Source: JBBQZU01 sp038207425
GTDB lineage: Bacteria; Bacteroidota; Bacteroidia; Flavobacteriales_D; Cryomorphaceae
Length of the DNA stretch: 25,145 nt
Assembly (NCBI GenBank): GCA_038207425.1
Contig: JBBQZU010000036.1
Location: 1-25,145 of the forward strand
Direction: 5' to 3'
The stretch's first letter is position 1. Every line of letters starts with the position of its first letter. The notes under the pieces are model-generated. The model was not told the DNA's origin and made no database searches. It saw only the letters and a program-made list of their open reading frames with translations. A program made the position numbers and the translations under genes. Positions 16,128 to 22,918 of this stretch are shown piece after piece.

Positions 16128-16810
16128 GCTTCCGCGTGCGCCTGCTCTGGATGCTTTTCAGCCTGTTTTATCGGACTATTGCGCTTATAGGTTTTCTTTG
16201 GCACGGTGCCAAAAATCACATCCCATAGTACGCTCGAAACCCCAAATGCTACATGATCGTCTTTATAATGGTGTATACTATGATTTATCCAGAGGGCACT
16301 GAAACGGTTCTTGGGCGGTGGGAAAGCGTGAATTGCATAGTGCACACCCAAATAGGCGGAGTAGCCCATTACAAAACCTGGGAAAAAGGCGTAAACATTA
16401 TTGCTCATGAAGAATTTAAAGGCGAAAAACAGCACTATGAGAATAATGAGTGATGCGGCAGGTGGCATGGCCAGTCTGGTTTTATCGCGAGGGTAATCGT
16501 GGTGTATTCCGTGAAAGGTATACTGCACTCTTTCTTTTATTTTGTTTGTAGGAAGCATGTGAAAAAGGTGCTTGTGCATTATGTATTCCACAAAAGTCCA
16601 TACAAACAAACCAATAGCAAATAGCCCGATGCCTTGAAGTGGGGTAGAATAACCACGCGAGAAATTGATATACATTAAAATGGCAGATCCCACCACGTAG
16701 ATTGTAAGCGGAACTGAGACGTGGGTACGTGCCAGTTTTTCCAGAACGGGGTGTTTGAAGAGTGCTGTTGTACCCTGATCTTTCGGAGTATGAAGCATTT
16801 GATTACTCAT
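16118..16810 (-). CDS. Fatty acid 2-hydroxylase/sterol desaturase-family membrane enzyme
   Basis: A 230-residue di-iron membrane hydroxylase. The His clusters are in family order: H-K-H-L-F-H (79-84), H-G-I-H-H (100-104), H-Y-A-I-H (157-161) and H-S-I-H-H (177-181), with His186 after. Hydrophobic helices lie around 33-48, 58-78 and 118-150. The pattern H-G-I-H-H-D-Y-P-x-D-x-x-R-L is close to FA2H/Scs7-type fatty acid 2-hydroxylases, but without their cytochrome b5 domain. Bacteroidota make 2- and 3-hydroxy fatty acids for sphingolipids and lipid A, so 2-hydroxylation of an acyl chain is a reasonable role. Other C-H hydroxylation or carotenoid-type activity remains possible. MSNQ (16810) is used as start; ATG 16798 is an alternative. 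Confidence 0.83.
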   Translation of the reverse strand: MSNQMLHTPKDQGTTALFKHPVLEKLARTHVSVPLTIYVVGSAILMYINFSRGYSTPLQGIGLFAIGLFVWTFVEYIMHKHLFHMLPTNKIKERVQYTFHGIHHDYPRDKTRLAMPPAASLIILIVLFFAFKFFMSNNVYAFFPGFVMGYSAYLGVHYAIHAFPPPKNRFSALWINHSIHHYKDDHVAFGVSSVLWDVIFGTVPKKTYKRNSPIKQAEKHPEQAHAEAMA

Positions 16811-16850
16811 AGCTTAAAGTAAATCCCTTAAATTGTCTAATATCCGGTTA

Positions 16851-16858
16851 CAAATATA
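16851..16858 (-). promoter_or_regulatory. -7 element for the fatty acid hydroxylase gene
   Basis: The minus strand reads TATATTTG, matching TAnnTTTG, about 40 bases before the ATG at 16810. No -33 TTTG is clear. Confidence 0.5.
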
Positions 16859-16939
16859 CATTTGATAAAACTACTATTCTATGACTTTCGTCAACTTCAC
16901 ATTTTTTTATGAACTGCTTTATCCATTTGAACAATTCAT

Positions 16940-16947
16940 TACCTTTG
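16940..16947 (+). promoter_or_regulatory. -7 element for tRNA-Leu
   Basis: TACCTTTG fits TAnnTTTG and ends 12 bases before the tRNA 5' end. A T-rich stretch lies at the -33 position. Confidence 0.6.
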
Positions 16948-16959
16948 GCGCTCAAAAAT

Positions 16960-17042
16960 GCCCAGGTGGTGAAATTGGTAGACACGCCACCTTGAGGGGG
17001 TGGTGAGCTATGCTTGTGCTGGTTCGAGTCCAGTCCTGGGCA
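16960..17042 (+). tRNA. tRNA-Leu (anticodon GAG)
   Basis: The acceptor arm GCCCAGG (16960-16966) pairs with CCTGGGC (17035-17041), with discriminator A at 17042. The anticodon stem CCACC/GGTGG encloses the loop TTGAGGG with anticodon GAG, reading CTC and CTT leucine codons. The D arm contains G-A-A-A-T-T-G-G-T-A-G-A-C. The variable arm is long, as in class II tRNAs. The T arm is GCTGG/CCAGT with loop TTCGAGT. CCA is not encoded directly after the discriminator (the genome reads ACCCA), so it would be added after transcription. Confidence 0.95.
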
Positions 17043-17052
17043 CCCAAAGTAG

Positions 17053-17086
17053 AATCCCGATACTTCTGTGTCGGGATTTTTTTTTT
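17053..17086 (+). terminator. Terminator after tRNA-Leu
   Basis: AATCCCGA (17053-17060) pairs with TCGGGATT (17071-17078) around a 10-base loop, followed by eight more T to 17086. This is a classic intrinsic terminator. Confidence 0.92.
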
Positions 17087-17149
17087 AAAAATAGAAGCCA
17101 TGTTGATATTCAGGTTCTTTGGCTATATTCATCTCAAAATTGATGCATA

Positions 17150-17632
17150 ATGACTACCATGCAAGATTGGTTTGATGCCTACGGAGTAAGCCATCAGAAC
17201 CCCACAAACAAGGCGATACACTGGATATGTGTTCCGCTGATATTTTTTACCATTATTGGCATATTATCTCTTATACCATTTGGATTTGTCAATGAACATT
17301 TGCCCATAGGTTTGCATCCCTACATTCATGTAGGCACCTTGCTCGTAATTTTTGGTGTATTCTTTTTCCTTCGGCTTTCACTGCCTATTGCATTGGGAAT
17401 GATGGCGGTATCGAGCGTCCTATTGTGGTTGGTACAATTTACTTATTCCATTCTTGGAGACCGCGCCGGTATGTTTTTCGCCGTAGTCTTTGTCCTGGCC
17501 TGGATAGGTCAGTTTATTGGCCATAAGATTGAAGGAGCAAAGCCTTCATTTTTTGATGATTTAAAATTCCTGATGATCGGCCCCGCCTGGCTGCTGCATT
17601 TCATTTACCGGAAGGTTGGAATTTCTTACTGA
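17150..17632 (+). CDS. Mpo1-like (DUF962) 2-hydroxy fatty acid dioxygenase
   Basis: Yeast Mpo1 is an Fe(II) dioxygenase that shortens 2-hydroxy fatty acids by one carbon (alpha-oxidation). This 160-residue membrane protein has its conserved pattern: W-F-D-A-Y-G-V-S-H-Q-N-P-T-N-K (His15), I-H-W-I-C-V-P-L (His24), a middle H-P-Y-I-H (56-60), Q-F-I-G-H-K-I-E-G near 121-129 (His125, Glu128), and the closing K-P-S-F-F-D-D-L segment. Four hydrophobic helices are visible. Its length equals the usual DUF962 form. It lies just beyond tRNA-Leu and its terminator, divergent from the fatty acid hydroxylase-like gene, which suggests linked 2-hydroxy fatty acid metabolism. Biochemical activity in bacteria is inferred from the yeast enzyme. 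Confidence 0.85.
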   Translation: MTTMQDWFDAYGVSHQNPTNKAIHWICVPLIFFTIIGILSLIPFGFVNEHLPIGLHPYIHVGTLLVIFGVFFFLRLSLPIALGMMAVSSVLLWLVQFTYSILGDRAGMFFAVVFVLAWIGQFIGHKIEGAKPSFFDDLKFLMIGPAWLLHFIYRKVGISY

Positions 17633-18106
17633 TCAGCGGTAACTCAAAACTATTTAGAAACCCTAGACCTAAAAATTATCATGGGTATTTTCTCTTTCTA
17701 AACAGAATCCTTCAAGATTTTAGAATTAGATAAAAACCTAACCGCAAGCTCCTTTGTGCGTGTAGATGTTTCGCATAGTGCGCATTGAAATTGCATGATT
17801 GCGGAAAAATCCTTGGTGCATTTGCGAGAAAAAAATCATCTCTGCTTGCTGATGGCTGAGCCCACTTTAATTATTTAATTATTGATAAAGCCATTCGTTG
17901 CTTTCGTGTATTTGCGGGCTGAATAAAGTCTCTCAGAAAACACAGATCAATTCGCGCTTTCTTTTCGAGTGTATCCTTGGCTGCGCTATAGGGAAAGAAC
18001 ATTTTTTCTATTGTCTTATTTTATAAGTCATCGATAAAGGTCGTATGCCTTACTTCTGAAACGTTCAGAGTACTTTACATTTACATTTCATCAAAAGTGT
18101 TCATCC
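17633..18106. other. Intergenic region with degenerate repeats
   Basis: About 470 bases without a gene. A short degenerate motif recurs: CCTTTGTGCG at 17751, CCTTGGTGCATTTGCGAG at 17811-17828 and CTTTCGTGTATTTGCGGG at 17901-17918; the last two agree at 14 of 18 positions. No clear promoter box before the next gene and no strong hairpin were seen. Confidence 0.4.
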
Positions 18107-18565
18107 ATGAAATTAGTGTTGACTTGCTTTGCGGCACTTACACTGTCAATTATGTCATTGGCCCAAGATGCGGTTCCAACAAAAGAATACAATCTGACTG
18201 ATGGTATAGCCATTAAGGGCTACGATCCTGTGGCTTATTTTACTGAGAAAAGAGCAGTAAAAGGCATTGAAAAATACAGCTATACCCACAATGGGGCAAA
18301 GTATTATTTCAGCTCCGAAGCAAATAAAGCAGCATATATTGCCATGTCTGAATCTTACGAGCCTCAGTATGGCGGTTGGTGCGCATACGCAATGGGCGAG
18401 GCTGGTGAGAAGGTTGAAATAGACCCAAAAAATTTCAAGATCACTAACGGGAAATTATACCTGTTTTATAACTTTTATTTCACCAATACGCTTACATTAT
18501 GGAATAAGAATGAAACGAATCTCAGGAAGCAAGCCGACATCAATTGGTACAAACTAAAGAAATAA
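18107..18565 (+). CDS. Secreted YHS domain-containing protein
   Basis: A 152-residue protein with a signal peptide ending near A-Q at 19-20. The YHS domain follows: I-K-G-Y-D-P-V-A-Y-F at 36-45, Y-Y-F-S-S-E-A-N near 66-73, and G-G-W-C-A-Y-A-M-G at 89-97 with the conserved Cys92, where metal binding is suspected. The tail L-Y-L-F-Y-N with a later N-W-Y-K-L is typical of the Bacteroidota branch. Members are periplasmic and often linked to metal or redox handling; the exact role is unknown. The DoxX-like gene follows after two bases, so both belong to one transcript. Confidence 0.82.
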   Translation: MKLVLTCFAALTLSIMSLAQDAVPTKEYNLTDGIAIKGYDPVAYFTEKRAVKGIEKYSYTHNGAKYYFSSEANKAAYIAMSESYEPQYGGWCAYAMGEAGEKVEIDPKNFKITNGKLYLFYNFYFTNTLTLWNKNETNLRKQADINWYKLKK

Positions 18566-18567
18566 TT

Positions 18568-18964
18568 ATGAAGAAGTACTCCTTTTTATTGGCTTATATT
18601 GCTGCTGCTATTCCCGCCCAGACCTTGTACTTTAAGTTCACTGCAAGTACCGAATCAGTGGCATTGTTTGAAGCATTGGGAGTGGAGCCTTGGGGTAGGA
18701 TATTTGCAGGAGTGGTAGAACTTATTGCTGCAATTCTACTGGTGGTGCCTGCCACACGCTTGTATGGCGCTTTGTTGGGGGTTGGTCTTATGAGCGGGGC
18801 TATTGCCTCTCATCTTTTGTGTGGTAGGTATTGAATCAAATGGCGATGGAGGATTTCTTTTTGGCCTCGCTCTAATCGTAATTGCAGCTTGCTTGATTGT
18901 TGTTTATCAAGCAAGAACCGATGTGGAAGAAATTTTTGCGAAACTGCGCAGGGCAAGAAAGTAG
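18568..18964 (+). pseudogene. DoxX-family membrane protein gene broken by a frameshift
   Basis: The ATG at 18568 begins a DoxX/SURF4-like membrane protein: F-L-L-A-Y-I-A-A-A-I-P-A-Q-T-L-Y-F-K-F, then G-R-I-F-A-G-V-V-E-L-I-A-A-I-L-L, then G-A-L-L-G-V-G-L-M-S-G-A-I-A-S-H-L. The frame stops at TGA 18832-18834, right after S-H-L. In the next frame (+1) the family's natural ending continues, V-G-I-E-S-N-G-D-G-G-F-L-F-G-L-A-L, plus a last helix and a charged tail to TAG 18962-18964. One extra base near 18818-18828 (around cttttgtgtgg) explains this. The full protein would be about 131 residues. It is either a true inactivation or a sequencing error. Confidence 0.8.
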
Positions 18965-18967
18965 AAT

Positions 18968-18984
18968 TACCTTTGATAGCTTTG
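18968..18984 (+). promoter_or_regulatory. Tandem -7 elements before the DinB operon
   Basis: TACCTTTG (18968-18975) and TAGCTTTG (18977-18984) both match TAnnTTTG, about 50 bases before ATG 19037. They suggest two close transcription starts for the five-gene operon. No -33 box at the usual spacing is evident for either. Confidence 0.5.
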
Positions 18985-19036
18985 TAATGATAAGTTCACA
19001 AGCACAGAAGCTCATTATTAGTCTACTTTTTGATCT

Positions 19037-19525
19037 ATGATTTACACCCAAGTGAAAGACCAATTTGGTCTGATGATCAATCTCACTCAACAACTTTACC
19101 CTGATGAAATTACCCAAAAAATAGACCTGCTCGGCACGGCGAGCATCGGCCAGCACATGCGCCATATTATTGAGCTTTGGCAATGTGCTCTGTTGGGCTA
19201 CGATTCCGGATTGGTTGATTACCACAACAGAGAGCGCAATCTCTTGCTCGAATGTGATAAAGAAGCGATTATTGGCGCAATGCAGGCAATATTGGCTAGG
19301 GCATCAGAACTGGAAGACAAATCACTTAGTCTCTATATATCACATAATGCAGAAGGAGGTATCGACATAGCTGAAACTACCTACCTCCGCGAAGTGGTGT
19401 ACAATGTAGAGCATATGATACACCATATGGCATTTATTAAAGTAGCCTTAAGGGCTTTGCGCATCAACCTTACACCGCCCAATTTTGGTATGGCTTACTC
19501 CACCATTCAGTACCAGGCTGGTTAG
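19037..19525 (+). CDS. DinB-superfamily protein (possible thiol S-transferase)
   Basis: A 162-residue four-helix-bundle protein. The metal-binding His pattern of DinB/YfiT-type proteins is visible: I-G-Q-H-M-R-H-I-I-E-L with His40 and His43, then V-E-H-M-I-H-H-M with His126, His129 and His130. The N-terminal helices and a middle E-C-D-K-E segment match the Bacteroidota version. Some family members (BstA/YfiT) use a metal to attach bacillithiol to electrophiles, and bshA lies about 7 kb upstream, so a bacillithiol-dependent S-transferase is possible but not shown. It is first of five genes in a row, with a three-base gap to the next. Confidence 0.8.
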   Translation: MIYTQVKDQFGLMINLTQQLYPDEITQKIDLLGTASIGQHMRHIIELWQCALLGYDSGLVDYHNRERNLLLECDKEAIIGAMQAILARASELEDKSLSLYISHNAEGGIDIAETTYLREVVYNVEHMIHHMAFIKVALRALRINLTPPNFGMAYSTIQYQAG

Positions 19526-19528
19526 GTA

Positions 19529-20266
19529 ATGTGTACAGTCACGTTTCTTTATTTGGGTAATTCGTCGGTTTTGATCTCACACCGTTATGAAAGTCCTTTG
19601 CGGCAAAAGGCGCAGAACCCTGGATTTCAAATTAAAAATGGAATTGAATTTATCTGCCCCATCGATCCCACCGGCTCAGGTACTTGGGTAGGAGTAAACG
19701 AAATGGGAACTGCAATCATTTTACGCAACGGTGCTTTCGCCTTACATAGCCCGTCAAATACCAGCTACCGAAAAGGCAAGGGTGTCATCGTGTATGATTT
19801 GCTTGGCAGCAAGGATGCTCTTGGTGAATGGGCGAAATACAATCCTGAGAATATTGAACCATTTATCACTATCGTATACACGGGCAAGCAACTCCGTGAG
19901 CTTGTTTGGAATGGGGTATCAAAATATGACATTTCACATAGTATTGACAAGCCGGCTATCTGTTCGTCGTCAACACTTTATAGCCCTGAAGCGAAAAAAT
20001 TAAAAGGCGCGTATTTTTTTGAGCTTTTAAACAAAGGAGTTGCTTCTTCTGATGGATTATTTCAAAAACTTCATTCGTTTGATGATGCCCAAAACGGTTT
20101 TTTCATAAACCGGTCGGATACGCTCAGGACACTCAGTACTACTACGAGTGAAATTGAGCATAAGTCGGCCGAACTGAAATATTTTGACCAGGATGCTTCC
20201 AGCCATTTTCAAAGTATCGTTTCTTTAAAACGACATGAATCTGATTTCATAAATGCTTTAAGCTGA
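19529..20266 (+). CDS. NRDE/TANGO2-family protein with altered NRDE motif
   Basis: A 245-residue protein beginning M-C-T-V-T-F, where Cys2 is the conserved residue of the family and becomes N-terminal if Met is removed. The usual N-R-D-E tetrad at residues 18-21 reads H-R-Y-E here, so two of the four positions have changed. The P-I-D-P-T-G-S-G-T-W-V-G-V-N-E-M-G block (44-60) and the S-S-S-T-L-Y-S segment, both family hallmarks, are kept. TANGO2 proteins have an Ntn-hydrolase-like fold and are linked to acyl-CoA or heme handling in eukaryotes; bacterial roles are unclear. Adjacency to a DinB gene is common in Bacteroidota as I recall. The spacing to its neighbours is 3 and 4 bases. Confidence 0.8.
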   Translation: MCTVTFLYLGNSSVLISHRYESPLRQKAQNPGFQIKNGIEFICPIDPTGSGTWVGVNEMGTAIILRNGAFALHSPSNTSYRKGKGVIVYDLLGSKDALGEWAKYNPENIEPFITIVYTGKQLRELVWNGVSKYDISHSIDKPAICSSSTLYSPEAKKLKGAYFFELLNKGVASSDGLFQKLHSFDDAQNGFFINRSDTLRTLSTTTSEIEHKSAELKYFDQDASSHFQSIVSLKRHESDFINALS

Positions 20267-20270
20267 TTGT

Positions 20271-21137
20271 ATGAAATCAAATTCACCAGTCAGGAATAGA
20301 ATCCTTCAAATTACAGGTATTCTGATCATTGCCTACAGCACTTGGGCTCAAGTAGGCATGAAGATGCGCATAGAAGATCGGGAAGCTATACAGAAATTTG
20401 GTGATGAAGGTATATCATTGAGCTTTCGAAATCTTTACCTGATGCAGGCAAACCTTCATTACGCCTTGGTGGGCAGCGATACTTTACCCACACTTTGTTT
20501 TATTCACGGTTCGCCTGGCAGTTGGGATGCTTTCAGCAATTTTATGCTCGACTCTTTGCTCAGGTCCCGTTTTAGAATGATCTCTGTTGACCGTCCAGGT
20601 TTTGGATTTAGCTCATTTGGCATAGCTTATACCCTTCCCGAACAAGGCGAAATAATCGGAAATTTGCTCAAAGTTGAAAGCAATGGCAAGCCACTTCACC
20701 TTATAGGTCACAGTATTGGCGGGCCAATAGTAGTATGGCTGGCCCAGCGATCACCGGAATTGATTTCTTCAACCACTGTTGTGGCTGGCAGCATTTCACC
20801 TATACATGAACCCAGAGAGCGATGGCGTATTCCACTCGATAATTTTCCGTTGAAATACCTTGTGCCTGGCGCACTGCGAACATCAAATTCGGAAATTCTC
20901 TCGTTTAAGACCGATCTATTTATTCTCGACACAGGATACAGTCATATTACGGCGCCCATCACATTTATTCATGGTGATAAAGACCCCCTTGTTACTGTAG
21001 AGAATGCGTATTATGGAATGCGAAAAATGGAAAATTTTGATGGAGCAAGCATCATCATTTTGGAGGAAGCTAACCATTTTATTCCTTGGAATAGGTTTGA
21101 ATTTATCAGAGATTTTTTGCTGAAACGTGATAGTTAA
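20271..21137 (+). CDS. Alpha/beta hydrolase, membrane-anchored or secreted
   Basis: A 288-residue serine hydrolase. Residues about 11-27 are hydrophobic with an A-Q end, so it is exported or anchored. The fold markers are F-I-H-G-S-P-G-S at 77-84 (oxyanion loop), V-D-R-P-G-F-G at 106-112, nucleophile Ser148 in G-H-S-I-G-G, acid Asp238 in H-G-D-K-D-P-L-V, and His269 in E-A-N-H-F. All triad residues are present, so it should be active. The substrate is unknown; an ester or amide is likely. It lies between the NRDE gene (four-base gap) and the ATP-grasp gene (five-base gap), which suggests a shared small-molecule pathway. Confidence 0.88.
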   Translation: MKSNSPVRNRILQITGILIIAYSTWAQVGMKMRIEDREAIQKFGDEGISLSFRNLYLMQANLHYALVGSDTLPTLCFIHGSPGSWDAFSNFMLDSLLRSRFRMISVDRPGFGFSSFGIAYTLPEQGEIIGNLLKVESNGKPLHLIGHSIGGPIVVWLAQRSPELISSTTVVAGSISPIHEPRERWRIPLDNFPLKYLVPGALRTSNSEILSFKTDLFILDTGYSHITAPITFIHGDKDPLVTVENAYYGMRKMENFDGASIIILEEANHFIPWNRFEFIRDFLLKRDS

Positions 21138-21142
21138 CGATC

Positions 21143-22264
21143 ATGGAAACCACTTCAATCAAAGGCCGCTTATCCGACCATGGTGCAACGACAATTGGTG
21201 GTGACAAACTTATATTGACCAGGATTTGGCTAAAACAAAAGTGGATTAAACTTACAAGCTGGGAGTATTGGCCAATAAAAGTGGTGTATTTTATTCCTTC
21301 TATTTACTTTCTATATATCAGTATCAGAGAGCGATCCCTGCTCTTTTTCACTGCATCAAATCCCGGTATTGAGACGGGGGGTATGTTTTTCGAATCGAAA
21401 TGGAGCATCTTCAAAAAGCTCCCGAAACATCTTTATCCCACCACGGTTTTTATTTCTGAAAACGATTCGATTAACGATTTGCTGACGAAGTTGGGCAGCT
21501 CTGACATCAAATTTCCATTGATCGCAAAACCTGATAGAGGTGAGCGCGGTTGGGGAGTGAAGCTCATCCACGATTCGGATGATCTTGCGTTGTATCAAAA
21601 ATTGAACACGGTCGATTTTCTTATACAGCAGTATATTGATTATCCCGTGGAGTTAAGTGTTTTTTATTACCGCAAGCCCGGCGAAGCCCACGGCTCTATC
21701 ACTTCTCTCACCGGCAAAGAACTGCTCTCAGTTACAGGTGATGGAGTATCTTCAGTAAAGTCGCTTATTTTAAAAAGCGACAGGGCTCTCATGCAATTTA
21801 AAAATCTAATCGCGGCACTTGGTAATGCCGTGAATGATATTTTGCCTCTGGGCGAAGTCAGAATTTTAGTGCCTTATGGTAATCATTGTCGCGGTGCTAT
21901 GTTTATTGATTTGTGCGCCTCCATTACACCCGAACTTATTAAGGTTTTTGATGATATCGGAAAGGACATTGATGGGTTTTATTTTGGTAGATTTGATGTG
22001 CGGTGCAAATCGTTGATTGACCTGGCTATGGGTCGAATTTTTTATATTCTCGAATTGAATGGTGCCGGTGCAGAACCGGCGCATATTTACCATCCCGGAT
22101 TTTCATTTTTTAAAGGACAGAAAGTATTGATTGGCCACTTTAAAACGATGCATGAAGCAGGTAAAATTAACCATGCTAGGGGTGTGCCTTACATGCCGTA
22201 TGGAGAATTCAGAAAATTATGGGCCGCAAAAAAAGCAAACTGCAGTAAAGTAACCTGGCTATGA
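21143..22264 (+). CDS. ATP-grasp ligase-like protein with N-terminal membrane segment
   Basis: A 373-residue protein. Residues 44-62 are hydrophobic, followed by a T-A-S-N-P-G-I-E-T-G-G-M segment (70-81). The ATP-grasp part has the P-loop-like lysine Lys129 in L-I-A-K-P-D-R-G-E-R-G-W-G, F-L-I-Q-Q-Y-I-D at 159-166, G-R-F-D-V-R at 282-287 and I-L-E-L-N-G-A-G-A-E-P (302-312), where Asp285, Glu304 and Asn306 match the Mg-binding residues of D-Ala:D-Ala-ligase relatives. Such enzymes join a carboxylate to an amine or hydroxyl via an acyl-phosphate. The substrate is unknown; with LysE downstream an amino-acid-like product is plausible. Its stop overlaps the LysE-like gene start (ATGA). Confidence 0.78.
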   Translation: METTSIKGRLSDHGATTIGGDKLILTRIWLKQKWIKLTSWEYWPIKVVYFIPSIYFLYISIRERSLLFFTASNPGIETGGMFFESKWSIFKKLPKHLYPTTVFISENDSINDLLTKLGSSDIKFPLIAKPDRGERGWGVKLIHDSDDLALYQKLNTVDFLIQQYIDYPVELSVFYYRKPGEAHGSITSLTGKELLSVTGDGVSSVKSLILKSDRALMQFKNLIAALGNAVNDILPLGEVRILVPYGNHCRGAMFIDLCASITPELIKVFDDIGKDIDGFYFGRFDVRCKSLIDLAMGRIFYILELNGAGAEPAHIYHPGFSFFKGQKVLIGHFKTMHEAGKINHARGVPYMPYGEFRKLWAAKKANCSKVTWL

Positions 22265-22848
22265 TGTGGCAAGTTTTTTTGATAGGTTTTTCGAGTTACT
22301 TGATCCTAGGCAATATTACCCTTGGTATATTCGAATTATCATCAGCAAGAAGATATTGGCTTCTGGCGCTATTGCTTGGTGCTGCTTTACTTTCAGAATT
22401 TATTTATGCCTGGTTCCTTATAGGCAAGCTCCAGTATTTGCACCTGCATAATACGGTATCGGTTTGGGTATCTGTGGCAATATTCGTGGTGTTTCTTGTA
22501 TTAGGCATATGGAATTTGCTGCACAAACCCTCCGGAGAGGCAGCACATCAAAAGTCGGTATTGAAAAGAGCATCTGTGGCCATTTTTTTTCACCCTCAGC
22601 AAATTCCATTTTGGCTTATTTGGGGCAGCTATCTCGTTGGGCAAGGCCTCAATGTTTCCGATCCCACAGTGGTACTTACCATTGCACTTGTAAATGTATT
22701 AGGCGCAGGCACAGCGCTAATTTTGTATTCACTGCTAGGCAGCCGAATGGTAGAATTTGCGAAGCGCAACCGCGTAATGCTGGGCCGAGCAACAGGAATT
22801 ATTTGCCTAGTGCTTGCATGCTCTGAAGCTGCTGGTTGGATTTTTTAA
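22261..22848 (+). CDS. LysE-type translocator-like membrane protein
   Basis: A 195-residue integral membrane protein with six hydrophobic segments (about 3-25, 33-55, 65-86, 108-127, 137-160 and 175-193), as in the LysE/RhtB exporters of amino acids and small metabolites. The F-F-H-P-Q-Q-I-P-F-W-L-I-W segment near 109-121 matches the conserved N-P-K-A/P-F-W region that follows helix three in this superfamily. The length is normal. It is the last gene of the five-gene operon, coupled to the ATP-grasp gene, and is followed by a terminator. It may export the product of the ligase, which is an inference. Confidence 0.68.
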   Translation: MMWQVFLIGFSSYLILGNITLGIFELSSARRYWLLALLLGAALLSEFIYAWFLIGKLQYLHLHNTVSVWVSVAIFVVFLVLGIWNLLHKPSGEAAHQKSVLKRASVAIFFHPQQIPFWLIWGSYLVGQGLNVSDPTVVLTIALVNVLGAGTALILYSLLGSRMVEFAKRNRVMLGRATGIICLVLACSEAAGWIF

Positions 22849-22856
22849 TCTACAGC

Positions 22857-22888
22857 AGCGCTTTTGGACGCGCTACTCTTTCTTTTTG
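22857..22888 (+). terminator. Terminator of the DinB-to-LysE operon
   Basis: AGCGC (22857-22861), an eight-base loop, GCGCT (22870-22874), then the T-rich ACTCTTTCTTTTTG. It lies just after the LysE-like stop. Confidence 0.6.
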
Positions 22889-22918
22889 TAAAATAATATC
22901 GCGAAGCTTTACGGGCTC

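Noticed and set aside
16960..17086. Integration site of a genomic island at tRNA-Leu
   Set aside because: The tRNA is intact, no integrase is nearby and no second copy of its 3' end was found in the window.
18815..18834. Programmed ribosomal frameshift in the DoxX-like gene
   Set aside because: No canonical slippery heptamer or downstream pseudoknot was seen, and DoxX genes are not known to need recoding.
18872..19225. Minus-strand open frame opposite the DinB gene
   Set aside because: No family resemblance, and the plus-strand DinB reading is clear with its His ligands.
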